Source of the DNA: Kordiimonadaceae bacterium
GTDB lineage: Bacteria > Pseudomonadota > Alphaproteobacteria > Sphingomonadales > Emcibacteraceae
Length of the DNA stretch: 17,008 nucleotides
Assembly: GCA_018699075.1 (NCBI GenBank)
Contig: JABIPV010000030.1
Span: 1 to 17,008, forward strand
Reading direction: 5' to 3'
Each line of letters begins with the position of its first letter. The stretch's first letter is position 1. The notes beneath the pieces were generated by a model. That model saw only the letters and a program-made list of their open reading frames with translations, had not been told where the DNA came from and made no database searches. This document shows positions 6,653 to 14,352 of this stretch, one piece after another. Position numbers and translations under genes: made by a program.

Positions 6653-8560
6653 TTAGCTTTCTGGAACTGGGTCAGAACCTAGATTATCGTTCTTATCCTT
6701 AGATTTTTTTGTCGGCGGAACCGAACTCGTTGGTTTAGTATCCGGCTCATAATCTTTAAGGTCTTTTTTAACTTCTTTACCGCTAAGCAAATCATTAATT
6801 TCATCACCGCTTAAAGTTTCATACTCTAAAAGTCCTTTACCAATAATATGGAGGTCATCAATATTATCTTTAAGAATTTTTGTAGCTCTTTTGTATGCAC
6901 TTTCAACAATTTCACGAATTTCTTCATCAATGATTTTTGCTGTTGCGCCAGATACATTTTGGCTTTGTGCCACAGAATGACCTAGAAAGACTTCTTGTTG
7001 ATTTTCACCGTATTCTAGTGGGCCCAGTTTTTCACTCATGCCCCACTGAGTAACCATGGCGCGTGCCATTTTCGTAGCATATGAAATATCAGAAGATGCT
7101 CCGGAAGTTACTTTATCGTGGCCAAATATAAGTTCTTCAGCAACGCGCCCACCCATAGCAACTGCAAGGTCAGCATGCATTTTTTCACGGCTCATGGATA
7201 AAGCATCATGTTCCGGAAGACGCATCACCATACCTAGTGCTCGGCCACGAGGAATAATCGTCGCTTTATGGATCGGATCGGATGCAGGAGAATGAACAGC
7301 AACCAACGCATGTCCACCTTCATGATATGCCGTTAACTTACGCTCATCTTCGGTCATTACCATTGAACGGCGTTCTGCGCCCATCATCACTTTGTCTTTT
7401 GATTGTTCAAAATCTTCCATTCCGACAACACGTTTACCTTTACGTGCGGCAAGAAGAGCTGCTTCATTAACAAGGTTTGCTAAATCTGCGCCAGAAAAAC
7501 CCGGTGTTCCGCGCGCAATAATACGTGGCTCAACGTCCGCACCAAGTGGTACTTTTTTCATGTGAACTTTAAGAATTTTTTCACGACCTAAAATATCAGG
7601 GTTTGAAACCACTACTTGACGATCAAAACGTCCCGGACGTAATAACGCTGGATCAAGTACATCCGGTCTATTTGTAGCCGCAAGAAGTATAACACCTTCG
7701 TTAGCTTCAAAACCATCCATCTCCACAAGTAGTTGGTTTAACGTTTGTTCGCGCTCATCGTTACCGCCGCCAAGACCGGCTCCACGGTGGCGACCAACCG
7801 CATCAATTTCATCGATAAATATAATACATGGCGCATTGCTTTTACCTTGTTCAAACATATCGCGTACACGGCTTGCACCAACACCCACAAACATTTCAAC
7901 AAAGTCTGAACCAGAGATTGTAAAGAACGGCACGTTAGCTTCACCTGCAACAGCGCGCGCTAACAATGTCTTACCAGTACCCGGAGGGCCCACAAGTAAA
8001 GCTCCTTTTGGAATAACCGCACCAAGGCGTTGATATTTACTTGAATCTCTTAAAAATTCGACGATTTCTTCTAATTCTTCTTTCGCTTCTTCAATTCCCG
8101 CTACGTCTTCAAATGTTACACGGCCAGACATTTCATTTAAGAGCTTGGCTTTAGATTTACCAAATCCCATAGCTTTGCCGCCTCCGCCTTGCATTTGGCG
8201 CATAAAGAAAATCCAGATACCAATTAAAATAATAAACGGCAGTATATTAAAGAGGAAAGCCATGAAAATATTATTTTCTATAGGCTTAGCGTTAATATTA
8301 ACGCCTTTTGCAGAAAGTTTGTCTATCAATGTCGCGTCGTCAGGTGCGTATGTTTGGAATGTTTGCCCATTTGTCATCTGACCCGCTACATTATTTTCCT
8401 GGATGGTGACACTGGTAATAGTTCCTGTATCAACCCCCGTCAAAAATTCGGAGTAAGAAATTTCCTGGCGATTATCAGAACCCGCAGGCCCTTTAAACGC
8501 ACTGAAAAGAGCGAGAAGTAAGATTAAAATTATAACCCAAAATGCAAAATTACGTTTCAT
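6653..8560 (-). CDS. ftsH: ATP-dependent membrane zinc protease FtsH
   Basis: FtsH degrades membrane and short-lived cytoplasmic proteins as a hexamer in the inner membrane; in many bacteria it controls sigma-32 and LpxC. The 635-residue protein has membrane helix 1 (about 6-22), a short periplasmic domain, helix 2 (about 99-120), the glycine-rich linker MQGGGGKAMGFGKSKAK, then AAA+ with Walker A GPPGTGKT (191-198), Walker B IIFIDEIDAVG (DE at 250-251) and the second region of homology (about 297-314). The protease domain has HEGGH (413-417) and the third zinc ligand D491 in SGASSDI. The C-terminal ~35 residues are polar and probably disordered. A sigma-32-like promoter lies upstream. The ribosome binding site before the ATG is weak. 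It leads a probable ftsH-folP-glmM-thiD transcript. Confidence 0.98.
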   Translation of the reverse strand: MKRNFAFWVIILILLLALFSAFKGPAGSDNRQEISYSEFLTGVDTGTITSVTIQENNVAGQMTNGQTFQTYAPDDATLIDKLSAKGVNINAKPIENNIFMAFLFNILPFIILIGIWIFFMRQMQGGGGKAMGFGKSKAKLLNEMSGRVTFEDVAGIEEAKEELEEIVEFLRDSSKYQRLGAVIPKGALLVGPPGTGKTLLARAVAGEANVPFFTISGSDFVEMFVGVGASRVRDMFEQGKSNAPCIIFIDEIDAVGRHRGAGLGGGNDEREQTLNQLLVEMDGFEANEGVILLAATNRPDVLDPALLRPGRFDRQVVVSNPDILGREKILKVHMKKVPLGADVEPRIIARGTPGFSGADLANLVNEAALLAARKGKRVVGMEDFEQSKDKVMMGAERRSMVMTEDERKLTAYHEGGHALVAVHSPASDPIHKATIIPRGRALGMVMRLPEHDALSMSREKMHADLAVAMGGRVAEELIFGHDKVTSGASSDISYATKMARAMVTQWGMSEKLGPLEYGENQQEVFLGHSVAQSQNVSGATAKIIDEEIREIVESAYKRATKILKDNIDDLHIIGKGLLEYETLSGDEINDLLSGKEVKKDLKDYEPDTKPTSSVPPTKKSKDKNDNLGSDPVPES

Positions 8561-8626
8561 AATGTCTACGCGTTAAACCTTTATGTTAAAGTACAAATTA
8601 TTAAAATATTCATTGTTTCATATTTA

Positions 8627-8656
8627 TAAGATAGGTTCGATTTAATTTGAAACAAG
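8627..8656 (-). promoter_or_regulatory. Sigma-32 (RpoH) type heat-shock promoter of ftsH
   Basis: On the minus strand CTTG (8656-8653) is followed by exactly 17 bases and then CCTATCTTA (8635-8627). The alphaproteobacterial heat-shock consensus is CTTG-N17/18-CYTATNTNNG, so nine of the ten downstream positions fit or are free and only the last (G) differs. ftsH is a classical heat-shock gene. The predicted start near 8620 leaves a leader of about 60 bases before the ATG. Confidence 0.72.
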
Positions 8657-8713
8657 TAAAACACTCATATTAATTCTTAATATTAGCCTTTTTTATCAAA
8701 AATCTACACATTT

Positions 8714-10048
8714 CTATGGATTATTTTTCAATGTTGCCGAAAAGCCGTTTAATTTAGGCATGCCGATTTCTAGGGCCAATTTTTCAGGCAACATTACTTT
8801 TCCTTCATCATTAATTTGACACGGTAAAGTCGGCATTATCCGTTTACTTAATATAGAATGACCAAAATAAGTGTTCAATTTATCTTTGATTTCGGGATAT
8901 TCTTGCTTTAATAAAATTAGTGTCTTTTGGCTGAAACAATGAATATTTTCAGTTTTATTTATAAAAAATCTGTTATCCCACAATACTAGTTCCGTATCCG
9001 AAACGTTAATTCTAGAATCTATAGAATTTTCTTCTCGTGCAAATATAAATTCATTCTTTGATAATGAGAAAACAATACATCCTAACAATGTTTGCCCTGA
9101 AAAAGTATCTTGTTTTAAATTCTCATATAAAGAATTCAACTTATTATGGCGGGGAGCATATTGACCACCACTGGTATATTGTAGTATTTTACTCAGCAAA
9201 CGTAGCGATATTTCCTCATGTAGTTTTTCATTAAAATTTGCCTGCAATGTCGCAAAACCAAGCTCGTGATAACTTACATATTCCGATTCGGCTTTTTCAG
9301 TGAGGTCCTCTAGTAAAGAACGAACACGCCTCATACGCTGAGAAGTAAGGGAAAGTCGCGCACTATTTAAGCCATCAATATTTGATGATTTAAGTAACGA
9401 TCTTATTTTAATGCGGGTAAAATTTTCATTTTGATTACTAGGGTCTTCAACCCAATCCTGTTGCCATATTTTTAAATTTGCCATTAGCCTCGATTTCGCA
9501 ATATCAAGTAATGGGCGACAAAGCACAGGAAAATTAATAGAATTACCATTTACAGGAAAGTCTGCCTTTTCTTCCATTGCTGAAAGCCCGTCGACGCCAC
9601 TTCCTCTAAATAAACGAAGCAAAAAGGTTTCCGCCTGATCGTCTTGATGGTGAGCTAGGCATAAATAATCTACATTATTTTGCACACACCAATTTCCCAT
9701 AAGTTTATAACGCGCTTTGCGGGCTTCATCCTGTATATTAGTTGTCGGTTTGTCGCCCTCCCATGAAAGAATATGATGGGCAATGGATACCTCCGCTAGC
9801 CATTTGCCTACTTGTTCTGCTTCTGTATGAGAATTTTCCCTTAATCCGTGATCAACAGTTAAAGCCGTCAGATTAATCCCTTCTGACGCACACCATGCTT
9901 TCAAGAGCAAACATAATGCCATGCTATCGCCACCGCCAGATACGGCAACCGCTATATATTTAGTGGCGCCCAAATTCAAGGCAGCCATAAGATTATGAAA
10001 CTCGTCAGATGTTAAGGGAGAAGGCTCAATCTCTTCCTCTAACTGCAT
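8714..10048 (-). CDS. tilS: tRNA(Ile)-lysidine synthetase
   Basis: TilS attaches lysine to C34 of the CAU-anticodon isoleucine tRNA using ATP, so that it reads AUA; it is essential in most bacteria. The N-terminal PP-loop ATPase domain has SGGGDSMAL (37-45, the PP-loop), TVDHGLRENS (64-73) and LAHHQDDQAETFLLRLFRGSGVDGLSAM (about 131-158), followed by RPLL and VEDPSNQNENFTR, all typical of TilS. The C-terminal part is more divergent and Lys/Asn-rich, as often in low-GC genomes. Length 444 residues is normal. Its ATG lies inside the end of cpoB (10-base overlap), so the two are cotranslated. The 153 bases to ftsH hold no clear terminator but do hold the ftsH promoter. Confidence 0.95.
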   Translation of the reverse strand: MQLEEEIEPSPLTSDEFHNLMAALNLGATKYIAVAVSGGGDSMALCLLLKAWCASEGINLTALTVDHGLRENSHTEAEQVGKWLAEVSIAHHILSWEGDKPTTNIQDEARKARYKLMGNWCVQNNVDYLCLAHHQDDQAETFLLRLFRGSGVDGLSAMEEKADFPVNGNSINFPVLCRPLLDIAKSRLMANLKIWQQDWVEDPSNQNENFTRIKIRSLLKSSNIDGLNSARLSLTSQRMRRVRSLLEDLTEKAESEYVSYHELGFATLQANFNEKLHEEISLRLLSKILQYTSGGQYAPRHNKLNSLYENLKQDTFSGQTLLGCIVFSLSKNEFIFAREENSIDSRINVSDTELVLWDNRFFINKTENIHCFSQKTLILLKQEYPEIKDKLNTYFGHSILSKRIMPTLPCQINDEGKVMLPEKLALEIGMPKLNGFSATLKNNP

Positions 10049-10917
10049 CCGGCTTTTCTTTCCTCTGCCGCACGCATTCTTGTATTTTCAGTGCTGTCAG
10101 GAAAACGGGCATCCAGTTCGCGATAAACTTCGCAGGCCTCGCCTTTTTCACCAAGGTTATTAAGTGACATACCTACTTTTAACAAAAAGGCAGGTGCCTT
10201 TGTGCTCTCTGGGTATTTGCTCATGCCTTCAAGAAATGTTCTAGTGGCTGAATTATAATTACCACGGGCATAATATGTTTGGCCAAGCCAATATTGTGCA
10301 TTTCCTGCGAGAGCATCTGCAGGATGGTCTTTTAAAAACTGAAGTAAACTAATTTCAGCTTCAACATAATCACCGCCAGATACAAGACTGTAGGCTTGAT
10401 CATATTGTTGTTTAGGCGTGCTTGTTATTGGCATTGGTGGTGGTGTAAATGAGGAAGAAGGGCCACTGGCCACAGCACGCGTACCGCCACTAGTGCCACC
10501 GCGTTCCATTTCAGAAAGACGAAATTCGTAATCTTTTTCCATCGATTCCACTTTTCTGGCCATGGTATCAACTTTAAAAGTTGACTGTTCAATCATTCCC
10601 GTCAAATCTCGAATTTGGATTTCAAGCTCAGAAATTCTGATATTAATATCTGCAACCAAACCACCTTCTGAACTACTAAGCTCTACGGGTGCAGCACCCG
10701 AAGCAGGCGCCGTATCGTTACCAGATTGAAATCTGCTTCCAGGGGTAAATACTCTTCTTTGAACCGCATTCAACTGCTTTTCAAGGGCTGTAAGGCGTTC
10801 TCTCGTACTCTGCGCAGAAGCCGGACCAGACGTTGATATCAAAATCACAGCTGACATAATCAGGGTAACTAAAAAGGCTATTTTGGCCTTTTGCGTCTGT
10901 AAATAAGTGTTCAACAT
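10039..10917 (-). CDS. cpoB: Tol-Pal cell-division coordinator CpoB (YbgF)
   Basis: CpoB is the periplasmic protein of the Tol-Pal cluster; in Escherichia coli it links outer-membrane constriction with peptidoglycan synthesis and binds TolA. This 292-residue protein has a signal peptide with a long n-region (hydrophobic core 13-29, likely cleavage after ASA, 33-35), heptad-rich coiled-coil segments at about 38-56 and 85-138, a Ser/Gly/Pro linker (140-168), and a C-terminal tetratricopeptide domain (about 170-275) with repeats containing YDQAYSL, AQYWLGQTYYARGNYNSA and EACEVYREL. The ATG has GGAG seven bases upstream. Unlike in E. coli, a strong terminator separates it from pal, so it needs read-through or a promoter of its own; I see only a weak TATAAA-like -10 in the short gap. 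It overlaps tilS. Confidence 0.93.
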   Translation of the reverse strand: MLNTYLQTQKAKIAFLVTLIMSAVILISTSGPASAQSTRERLTALEKQLNAVQRRVFTPGSRFQSGNDTAPASGAAPVELSSSEGGLVADINIRISELEIQIRDLTGMIEQSTFKVDTMARKVESMEKDYEFRLSEMERGGTSGGTRAVASGPSSSFTPPPMPITSTPKQQYDQAYSLVSGGDYVEAEISLLQFLKDHPADALAGNAQYWLGQTYYARGNYNSATRTFLEGMSKYPESTKAPAFLLKVGMSLNNLGEKGEACEVYRELDARFPDSTENTRMRAAEERKAGCS

Positions 10918-10954
10918 TTAAAACTCCGATCTTTTTTCTGCTTTATAGTTTGTT

Positions 10955-10994
10955 AAAAAAAATGCCCGCGTGACAATAAACGTCGCACGGGCAT
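10955..10994 (-). terminator. Rho-independent terminator after pal
   Basis: Minus-strand transcript: ATGCCCGTGCGAC (10994-10982) pairs with GTCACGCGGGCAT (10974-10962) through 13 positions with one mismatch (C-A) and one G-U, loop of seven bases, followed by a run of eight T (10962-10955). This is a textbook intrinsic terminator 19 bases after the pal stop and before cpoB. Confidence 0.92.
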
Positions 10995-11012
10995 CTTTAA
11001 AATAATTATAAA

Positions 11013-11534
11013 TTAATTTACGCGTGTGTATCCGCGACGGTTTTTAGCATGATCGCTCATGTCTACCGGACGTTCTTTACCGAAGCTTACTGCGCGTACG
11101 CGTGAAGCCGGAACACCCATCGCAACAAGGTAGTTTTTCGCAGCATTTGCGCGACGATCACCAAGTGCCAAGTTGTATTCACGTGTACCACGCTCATCAC
11201 AGTGACCTTCAACGATAACATTCACATTGTTACCTTTCATCCATTCCGCTTGTGCTTGAAGAATTGCACGTGCAGATGCATCAACATCATAACGATCATA
11301 TGCGAAATAAACCATTGAACCTGCCATTCCGCCCATTACTGAATCAAGAGCTTCTTGTGATAGTGGGTCAATACGGCTAACAACTGGAGCAGGCGCAGGT
11401 GCAGGAGCAGGTCTTTCTGCTACTGGTGCTGGTGTGTTATCCATTACTTCTTCTTTTTTATTCGCACAGGCACTTAAAATAAGAGCCGCCCCGATCATAA
11501 TTAAAAACTTTGCATAAAATTTATTTTTTAGCAT
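11013..11534 (-). CDS. pal: Peptidoglycan-associated lipoprotein Pal
   Basis: Pal anchors the outer membrane to peptidoglycan and is pulled to the division site by TolQRA with TolB. The 173-residue precursor has a lipoprotein signal peptide with lipobox LSAC (C23 is lipidated after cleavage); position +2 is alanine, consistent with outer-membrane sorting. An Ala-Pro linker (about 42-50, (AP) repeats) precedes the OmpA-like domain (about 70-173) with VYFAYDRYDVD, VEGHCDERGTREYNLALGDRRA (diaminopimelate-binding loop, about 109-129) and a terminal NRR. The ATG has AAGGA about eight bases upstream, in the loop of a small hairpin. It has its own apparent promoter in the 173-base gap after tolB and is followed by a strong terminator, so it can be made as a short abundant transcript. 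Confidence 0.97.
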   Translation of the reverse strand: MLKNKFYAKFLIMIGAALILSACANKKEEVMDNTPAPVAERPAPAPAPAPVVSRIDPLSQEALDSVMGGMAGSMVYFAYDRYDVDASARAILQAQAEWMKGNNVNVIVEGHCDERGTREYNLALGDRRANAAKNYLVAMGVPASRVRAVSFGKERPVDMSDHAKNRRGYTRVN

Positions 11535-11654
11535 TTAGTGGTCCTTCACTTTAATAAATATTTTTCTTTTTTTTCCAAAAACTCTCGCCATTCCCCATAA
11601 GAATTGACAAACACAAACAACTATACAATCGCAAGACCCATATAATTTAAACTG

Positions 11655-11683
11655 ACTATAAACATAGATTGTCAAGGAATCAA
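11655..11683 (-). promoter_or_regulatory. Sigma-70-type promoter of pal
   Basis: TTGATT (11683-11678) and TATAGT (11660-11655) are spaced by 17 bases on the minus strand. The -35 is embedded in TGTTGCTTGATTCCTTGA, which matches the serC -35 context at 16 of 18 positions. A second possible pair, TTGACA (11675-11670) with a poor TTTAAA -10, overlaps it and is less likely. The leader would be about 110 bases. Confidence 0.6.
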
Positions 11684-11704
11684 GCAACATTCACAGACAA
11701 TTAG

Positions 11705-11731
11705 CCATTAATTGTATCTATCTATTAATGG
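11705..11731. repeat. Inverted repeat across the tolB stop codon
   Basis: CCATTAAT (11705-11712) and ATTAATGG (11724-11731) are perfect inverted arms around an 11-base centre, covering the last tolB codons and stop. No T-run follows on the minus strand, so it is not an intrinsic terminator. It could be an mRNA 3' stem between tolB and pal, or chance. Confidence 0.3.
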
Positions 11732-13060
11732 TGACCATGCAGGGTCCGATCCATCAAGGGGTGTTAAAACCTGTCTTTCGTTATATCCGGTCAAATCAAT
11801 TGACCATAATTGGGTTTCTCCGCCCCCACCACGGTTATCGTATGGGTATTTTCTGTAATACATCAAAACACGGCCATTTGGTGACCATGTTGGTCCTTCT
11901 TCAAAGAAACTTTCTGTTAAAATCCGCTCCCCTGTTCCGTCCGGGCGCATAACACCAATATAGAATTTTCCCCCAGTTTGTTTCGTAAAGGCAATTAAAT
12001 CACCACGCGGAGACCAAACAGGTGTCGCGTAATTGCCTGTCCCGAAACTGATCCGTTTGATATTTCTGCCATCATTATCCATTACATATAATTGCTGTGA
12101 ACCACCACGATCCGAATTAAAGGTGATAAAACGACCGAATGGGGAATAACTTGGCGATGTATCAATTGCAGAATGTTTGGTCAGACGCGTTATTCTGCGC
12201 GTACTTAGTTCCATTGAAAAAAGGTCTGAATTGCCGTTATCCGCTTTTGACATGATCACTTTTTTACCATCTGGTGAAAAACGCGGCGCAAAAGTCATTC
12301 CTTCAAATTCACCAAGCATTTCTGATTTACCAGATTCAAGATTAAAAAGATAAACACGTGGTGTGTCATTATAAAATGATAGATAAGTTATTTCCTGCGA
12401 TACAGGAGAAAAACGTGGGTTAAGGATCATATATGACCCATCGGTTAGAAATTTATGATTATACCCATCCTGATCCATAATCGCGAGGCGTTTGATGCGC
12501 TCTAAATAAGGGCCACTTTCGGCAATATAAACGACACGTGTATCAAAATATCCATCTTCACCGGTTAGACGTTTATAAATCGTATCGGCAATAACATGGG
12601 CAATACCGCGCCAATTATTTGGTGTTGTATAATAACGAAGACCCGTCATTTGTGTGCCGGCAAGAACATCCCAAAGACGGAAATCTATCTGAAAACGCCC
12701 ATCTTCGATTAAATCAATTGTTCCCGTTAGTAGAGCCTGCGCACCAATTGAGCGCCAATTTGCAAATTGTGGGGCCGCGGCATTTGACGCACCTGAATTA
12801 ATAAAGGCTCTGGGATCAATTGTATTAAAAAGACCGGATCGCTCAAGGTCGGCTGTAATAACTTGCGTGATTTGTTCGCCGATTTGCTGAACGGATCCAC
12901 TGGCCGTCATTGCTTGATCGCTGCCGATCAGGTTTGTAAGTGCAATGGGAAGTGGATTAACATGTCCTTGATTAACATCAACGACAATAATCGCTTTTGA
13001 TGGAAGTGTTGCCACCATAAAAGTCATAATTGTTAACAAAGCAATATGGATTATTCTCAC
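11708..13060 (-). CDS. tolB: Tol-Pal system protein TolB
   Basis: TolB is the periplasmic beta-propeller that binds Pal and is released by TolA. The 450-residue precursor has a signal peptide (about 1-23, cleavage near SKA-I), the N-terminal TolB domain (about 24-170, with GQAL-type LTGTIDLIEDGRFQIDFRLWD region) and a C-terminal propeller built of PD40 repeats: FAPRFSPDGKKVIM, TSPSYSPFGRFITF, ATPVWSPRGDLIAF, EGPTWSPNGRVLMY. Each has the typical SP-x-G core. The start is GTG, supported by GGAG about seven bases upstream; the next Met (12) would destroy the signal peptide. It follows tolA by about 29 bases. Residues matching the Pal-binding face cannot be judged without an alignment. Confidence 0.96.
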   Translation of the reverse strand: MRIIHIALLTIMTFMVATLPSKAIIVVDVNQGHVNPLPIALTNLIGSDQAMTASGSVQQIGEQITQVITADLERSGLFNTIDPRAFINSGASNAAAPQFANWRSIGAQALLTGTIDLIEDGRFQIDFRLWDVLAGTQMTGLRYYTTPNNWRGIAHVIADTIYKRLTGEDGYFDTRVVYIAESGPYLERIKRLAIMDQDGYNHKFLTDGSYMILNPRFSPVSQEITYLSFYNDTPRVYLFNLESGKSEMLGEFEGMTFAPRFSPDGKKVIMSKADNGNSDLFSMELSTRRITRLTKHSAIDTSPSYSPFGRFITFNSDRGGSQQLYVMDNDGRNIKRISFGTGNYATPVWSPRGDLIAFTKQTGGKFYIGVMRPDGTGERILTESFFEEGPTWSPNGRVLMYYRKYPYDNRGGGGETQLWSIDLTGYNERQVLTPLDGSDPAWSPLIDRYN

Positions 13061-13089
13061 ACTCGTTCTCCAATAATATTATTCATTCT

Positions 13090-13908
13090 TTAACCCGCAA
13101 GCATGTCTTTAGGGTCAAAATTAATTTGCATTTCTTGCCATAAATCATATTTGTCTTTTGGCAACATATCATAAGGCGCACATTTTCGTACAGCACGAAG
13201 TGCACTTTCCGATGCAGTTCTAAAGGCACCCTCACTGACACCATTATCACGGGCACTATTTAATACTTCTGGCGTTCTGGCCAAATTACCATCAGGTGTC
13301 AAACGCATCGACACCGTCACTTTAAGATTACTGGCATCAATGGAGCCAGAAACAACATTCCAACAACCATTATCATAAATTCTTTTTCGAACCGCATCGG
13401 CAATACTGATGGTTTGAACCCTAAGGTCAAGCGCACTCATTTGCTGAGGTTGCTGTGCATATTTCTCAGCAAGTTTGTCGGTTGCTTTTGGTGCCGGTTC
13501 CACTTTATTAAGAAGTGCCGCAATGCGATCACTGCTAAAGCGGCTCGGTGGCCTTGGTTTAGCCTTAGGGGTAACCCGAGGTGCTGCTGCCCGCTTCACT
13601 GGTGCTTTCGGTTTAACTTTCGGTTTTTCCTGCTGCACTTCCAGCGGCATTGTTGAAGCCATTTTTGGTGGTGGTGGTGGCATTTCAACTGCACGTTCTA
13701 CTTTTTTCGGCGGTTCAGGCTTATCTTTTTGCGGTTCTGGAATTTTCACCATTTCACGCACATTGGTGACATCAGAAATTTTGACCATCTCAACCGGAAT
13801 AATGGTCATCGGGCGCACTTCTTCATAACGCATAAACGGGATATCAAGCATTGCAAAGGTCAGGACCGAGCAATGAAAAACAACCGATATGATGATAGGA
13901 GTGCGCAA
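13090..13908 (-). CDS. tolA: Tol-Pal system protein TolA
   Basis: TolA spans the periplasm and transmits energy from TolQR to TolB-Pal. The 272-residue protein has one N-terminal membrane helix (about 4-20), a Pro/Lys-rich middle (about 50-125, with a run of five prolines at 77-81 encoded by a CCA/CCG triplet tract and many KP repeats) instead of the Ala-rich helical domain of E. coli, and a C-terminal TonB/TolA-like domain (about 160-270). That domain contains C182 in NGCWNV and C243 in RKCAPYDMLP, a likely disulfide pair. The start is TTG (13908-13906), six bases after the tolR stop, with AAAGG about nine bases upstream; the next Met (20) would remove the membrane helix, so TTG is well supported. 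Low-efficiency initiation may keep TolA below TolQR. Confidence 0.92.
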   Translation of the reverse strand: MRTPIIISVVFHCSVLTFAMLDIPFMRYEEVRPMTIIPVEMVKISDVTNVREMVKIPEPQKDKPEPPKKVERAVEMPPPPPKMASTMPLEVQQEKPKVKPKAPVKRAAAPRVTPKAKPRPPSRFSSDRIAALLNKVEPAPKATDKLAEKYAQQPQQMSALDLRVQTISIADAVRKRIYDNGCWNVVSGSIDASNLKVTVSMRLTPDGNLARTPEVLNSARDNGVSEGAFRTASESALRAVRKCAPYDMLPKDKYDLWQEMQINFDPKDMLAG

Positions 13909-13914
13909 ATCTAT

Positions 13915-14352
13915 TTACCTTTCCGTATCCGTAACAAGAGCCACACGGGAAAACCCGTTGCCATTAAGAAGCCCCATAACTTGCATCACACGACCATAAC
14001 TAACCCCTTCATCACCATGAACATAAATGCGGTCTTCTTTACGATTTTCAAAAATTACCGTAATCCGAGCTATGAGCTGTTCAAGGTCAATTTCTTCATC
14101 CTGAAGATATAATGCTCCACCAGCATCAATGGTTATTGACAGAGGTGTATTGTTTTCCGGCAAATTATTCGCTTGCGAATTTGGTAGATCAATTGGCACG
14201 CCCACCGTAAGGAGTGGTGCCGTAACCATAAACACAACAAGAAGCACAAGCATCACATCAACAAAAGGCGTTACATTGATGTCGCTCATTTGTTTATGCC
14301 GCTTGGTTGAAAAACCTCCTCTGCGACCGGAGCCGCTACCGTGCATTTGCAT
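13915..14352 (-). CDS. tolR: ExbD/TolR-family protein TolR
   Basis: TolR with TolQ forms the proton-driven stator that energises TolA. The 145-residue protein has a cytoplasmic, basic, Gly/Ser-rich start, one membrane helix (about 29-48) in NVTPFVDVMLVLLVVFM with D32 at the proton-path aspartate position (equivalent of E. coli TolR D23), and a periplasmic ExbD-like domain (about 60-143) containing INDAGG-type IDAGGALYLQ and the end VALVTDTE. Its ATG overlaps the tolQ TAA by one base (TAATG), giving coupled translation. A second ATG two codons on is possible but nothing favours it. Confidence 0.96.
   Translation of the reverse strand: MQMHGSGSGRRGGFSTKRHKQMSDINVTPFVDVMLVLLVVFMVTAPLLTVGVPIDLPNSQANNLPENNTPLSITIDAGGALYLQDEEIDLEQLIARITVIFENRKEDRIYVHGDEGVSYGRVMQVMGLLNGNGFSRVALVTDTER

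Noticed and set aside
8667..8683. Inverted repeat ATATTAA-TTC-TTAATAT just upstream of the ftsH promoter, with a 14-base match (TAATTCTTAATATT) before glmM at 5483-5496.
   Set aside because: Both are almost pure A/T; a 14-base match of this composition is expected about once by chance in a window of this size.
13016..13060. Possible one-base ambiguity in an A-run within the tolB signal-peptide region.
   Set aside because: My hand count of the A-run is not reliable; the conceptual translation is continuous and gives a normal signal peptide and a GTG start with GGAG upstream, so I do not call a frameshift.
13665..13680. Triplet tract GGT repeated on the plus strand, as a possible microsatellite or contingency locus.
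   Set aside because: It encodes the proline run of TolA in frame; triplet changes would not switch the gene off, and the tract is short.
13475..13828. A 117-codon open frame on the plus strand opposite tolA.
   Set aside because: It mirrors the Pro/Lys-rich codons of tolA, resembles no protein, and lies in an all-minus region.
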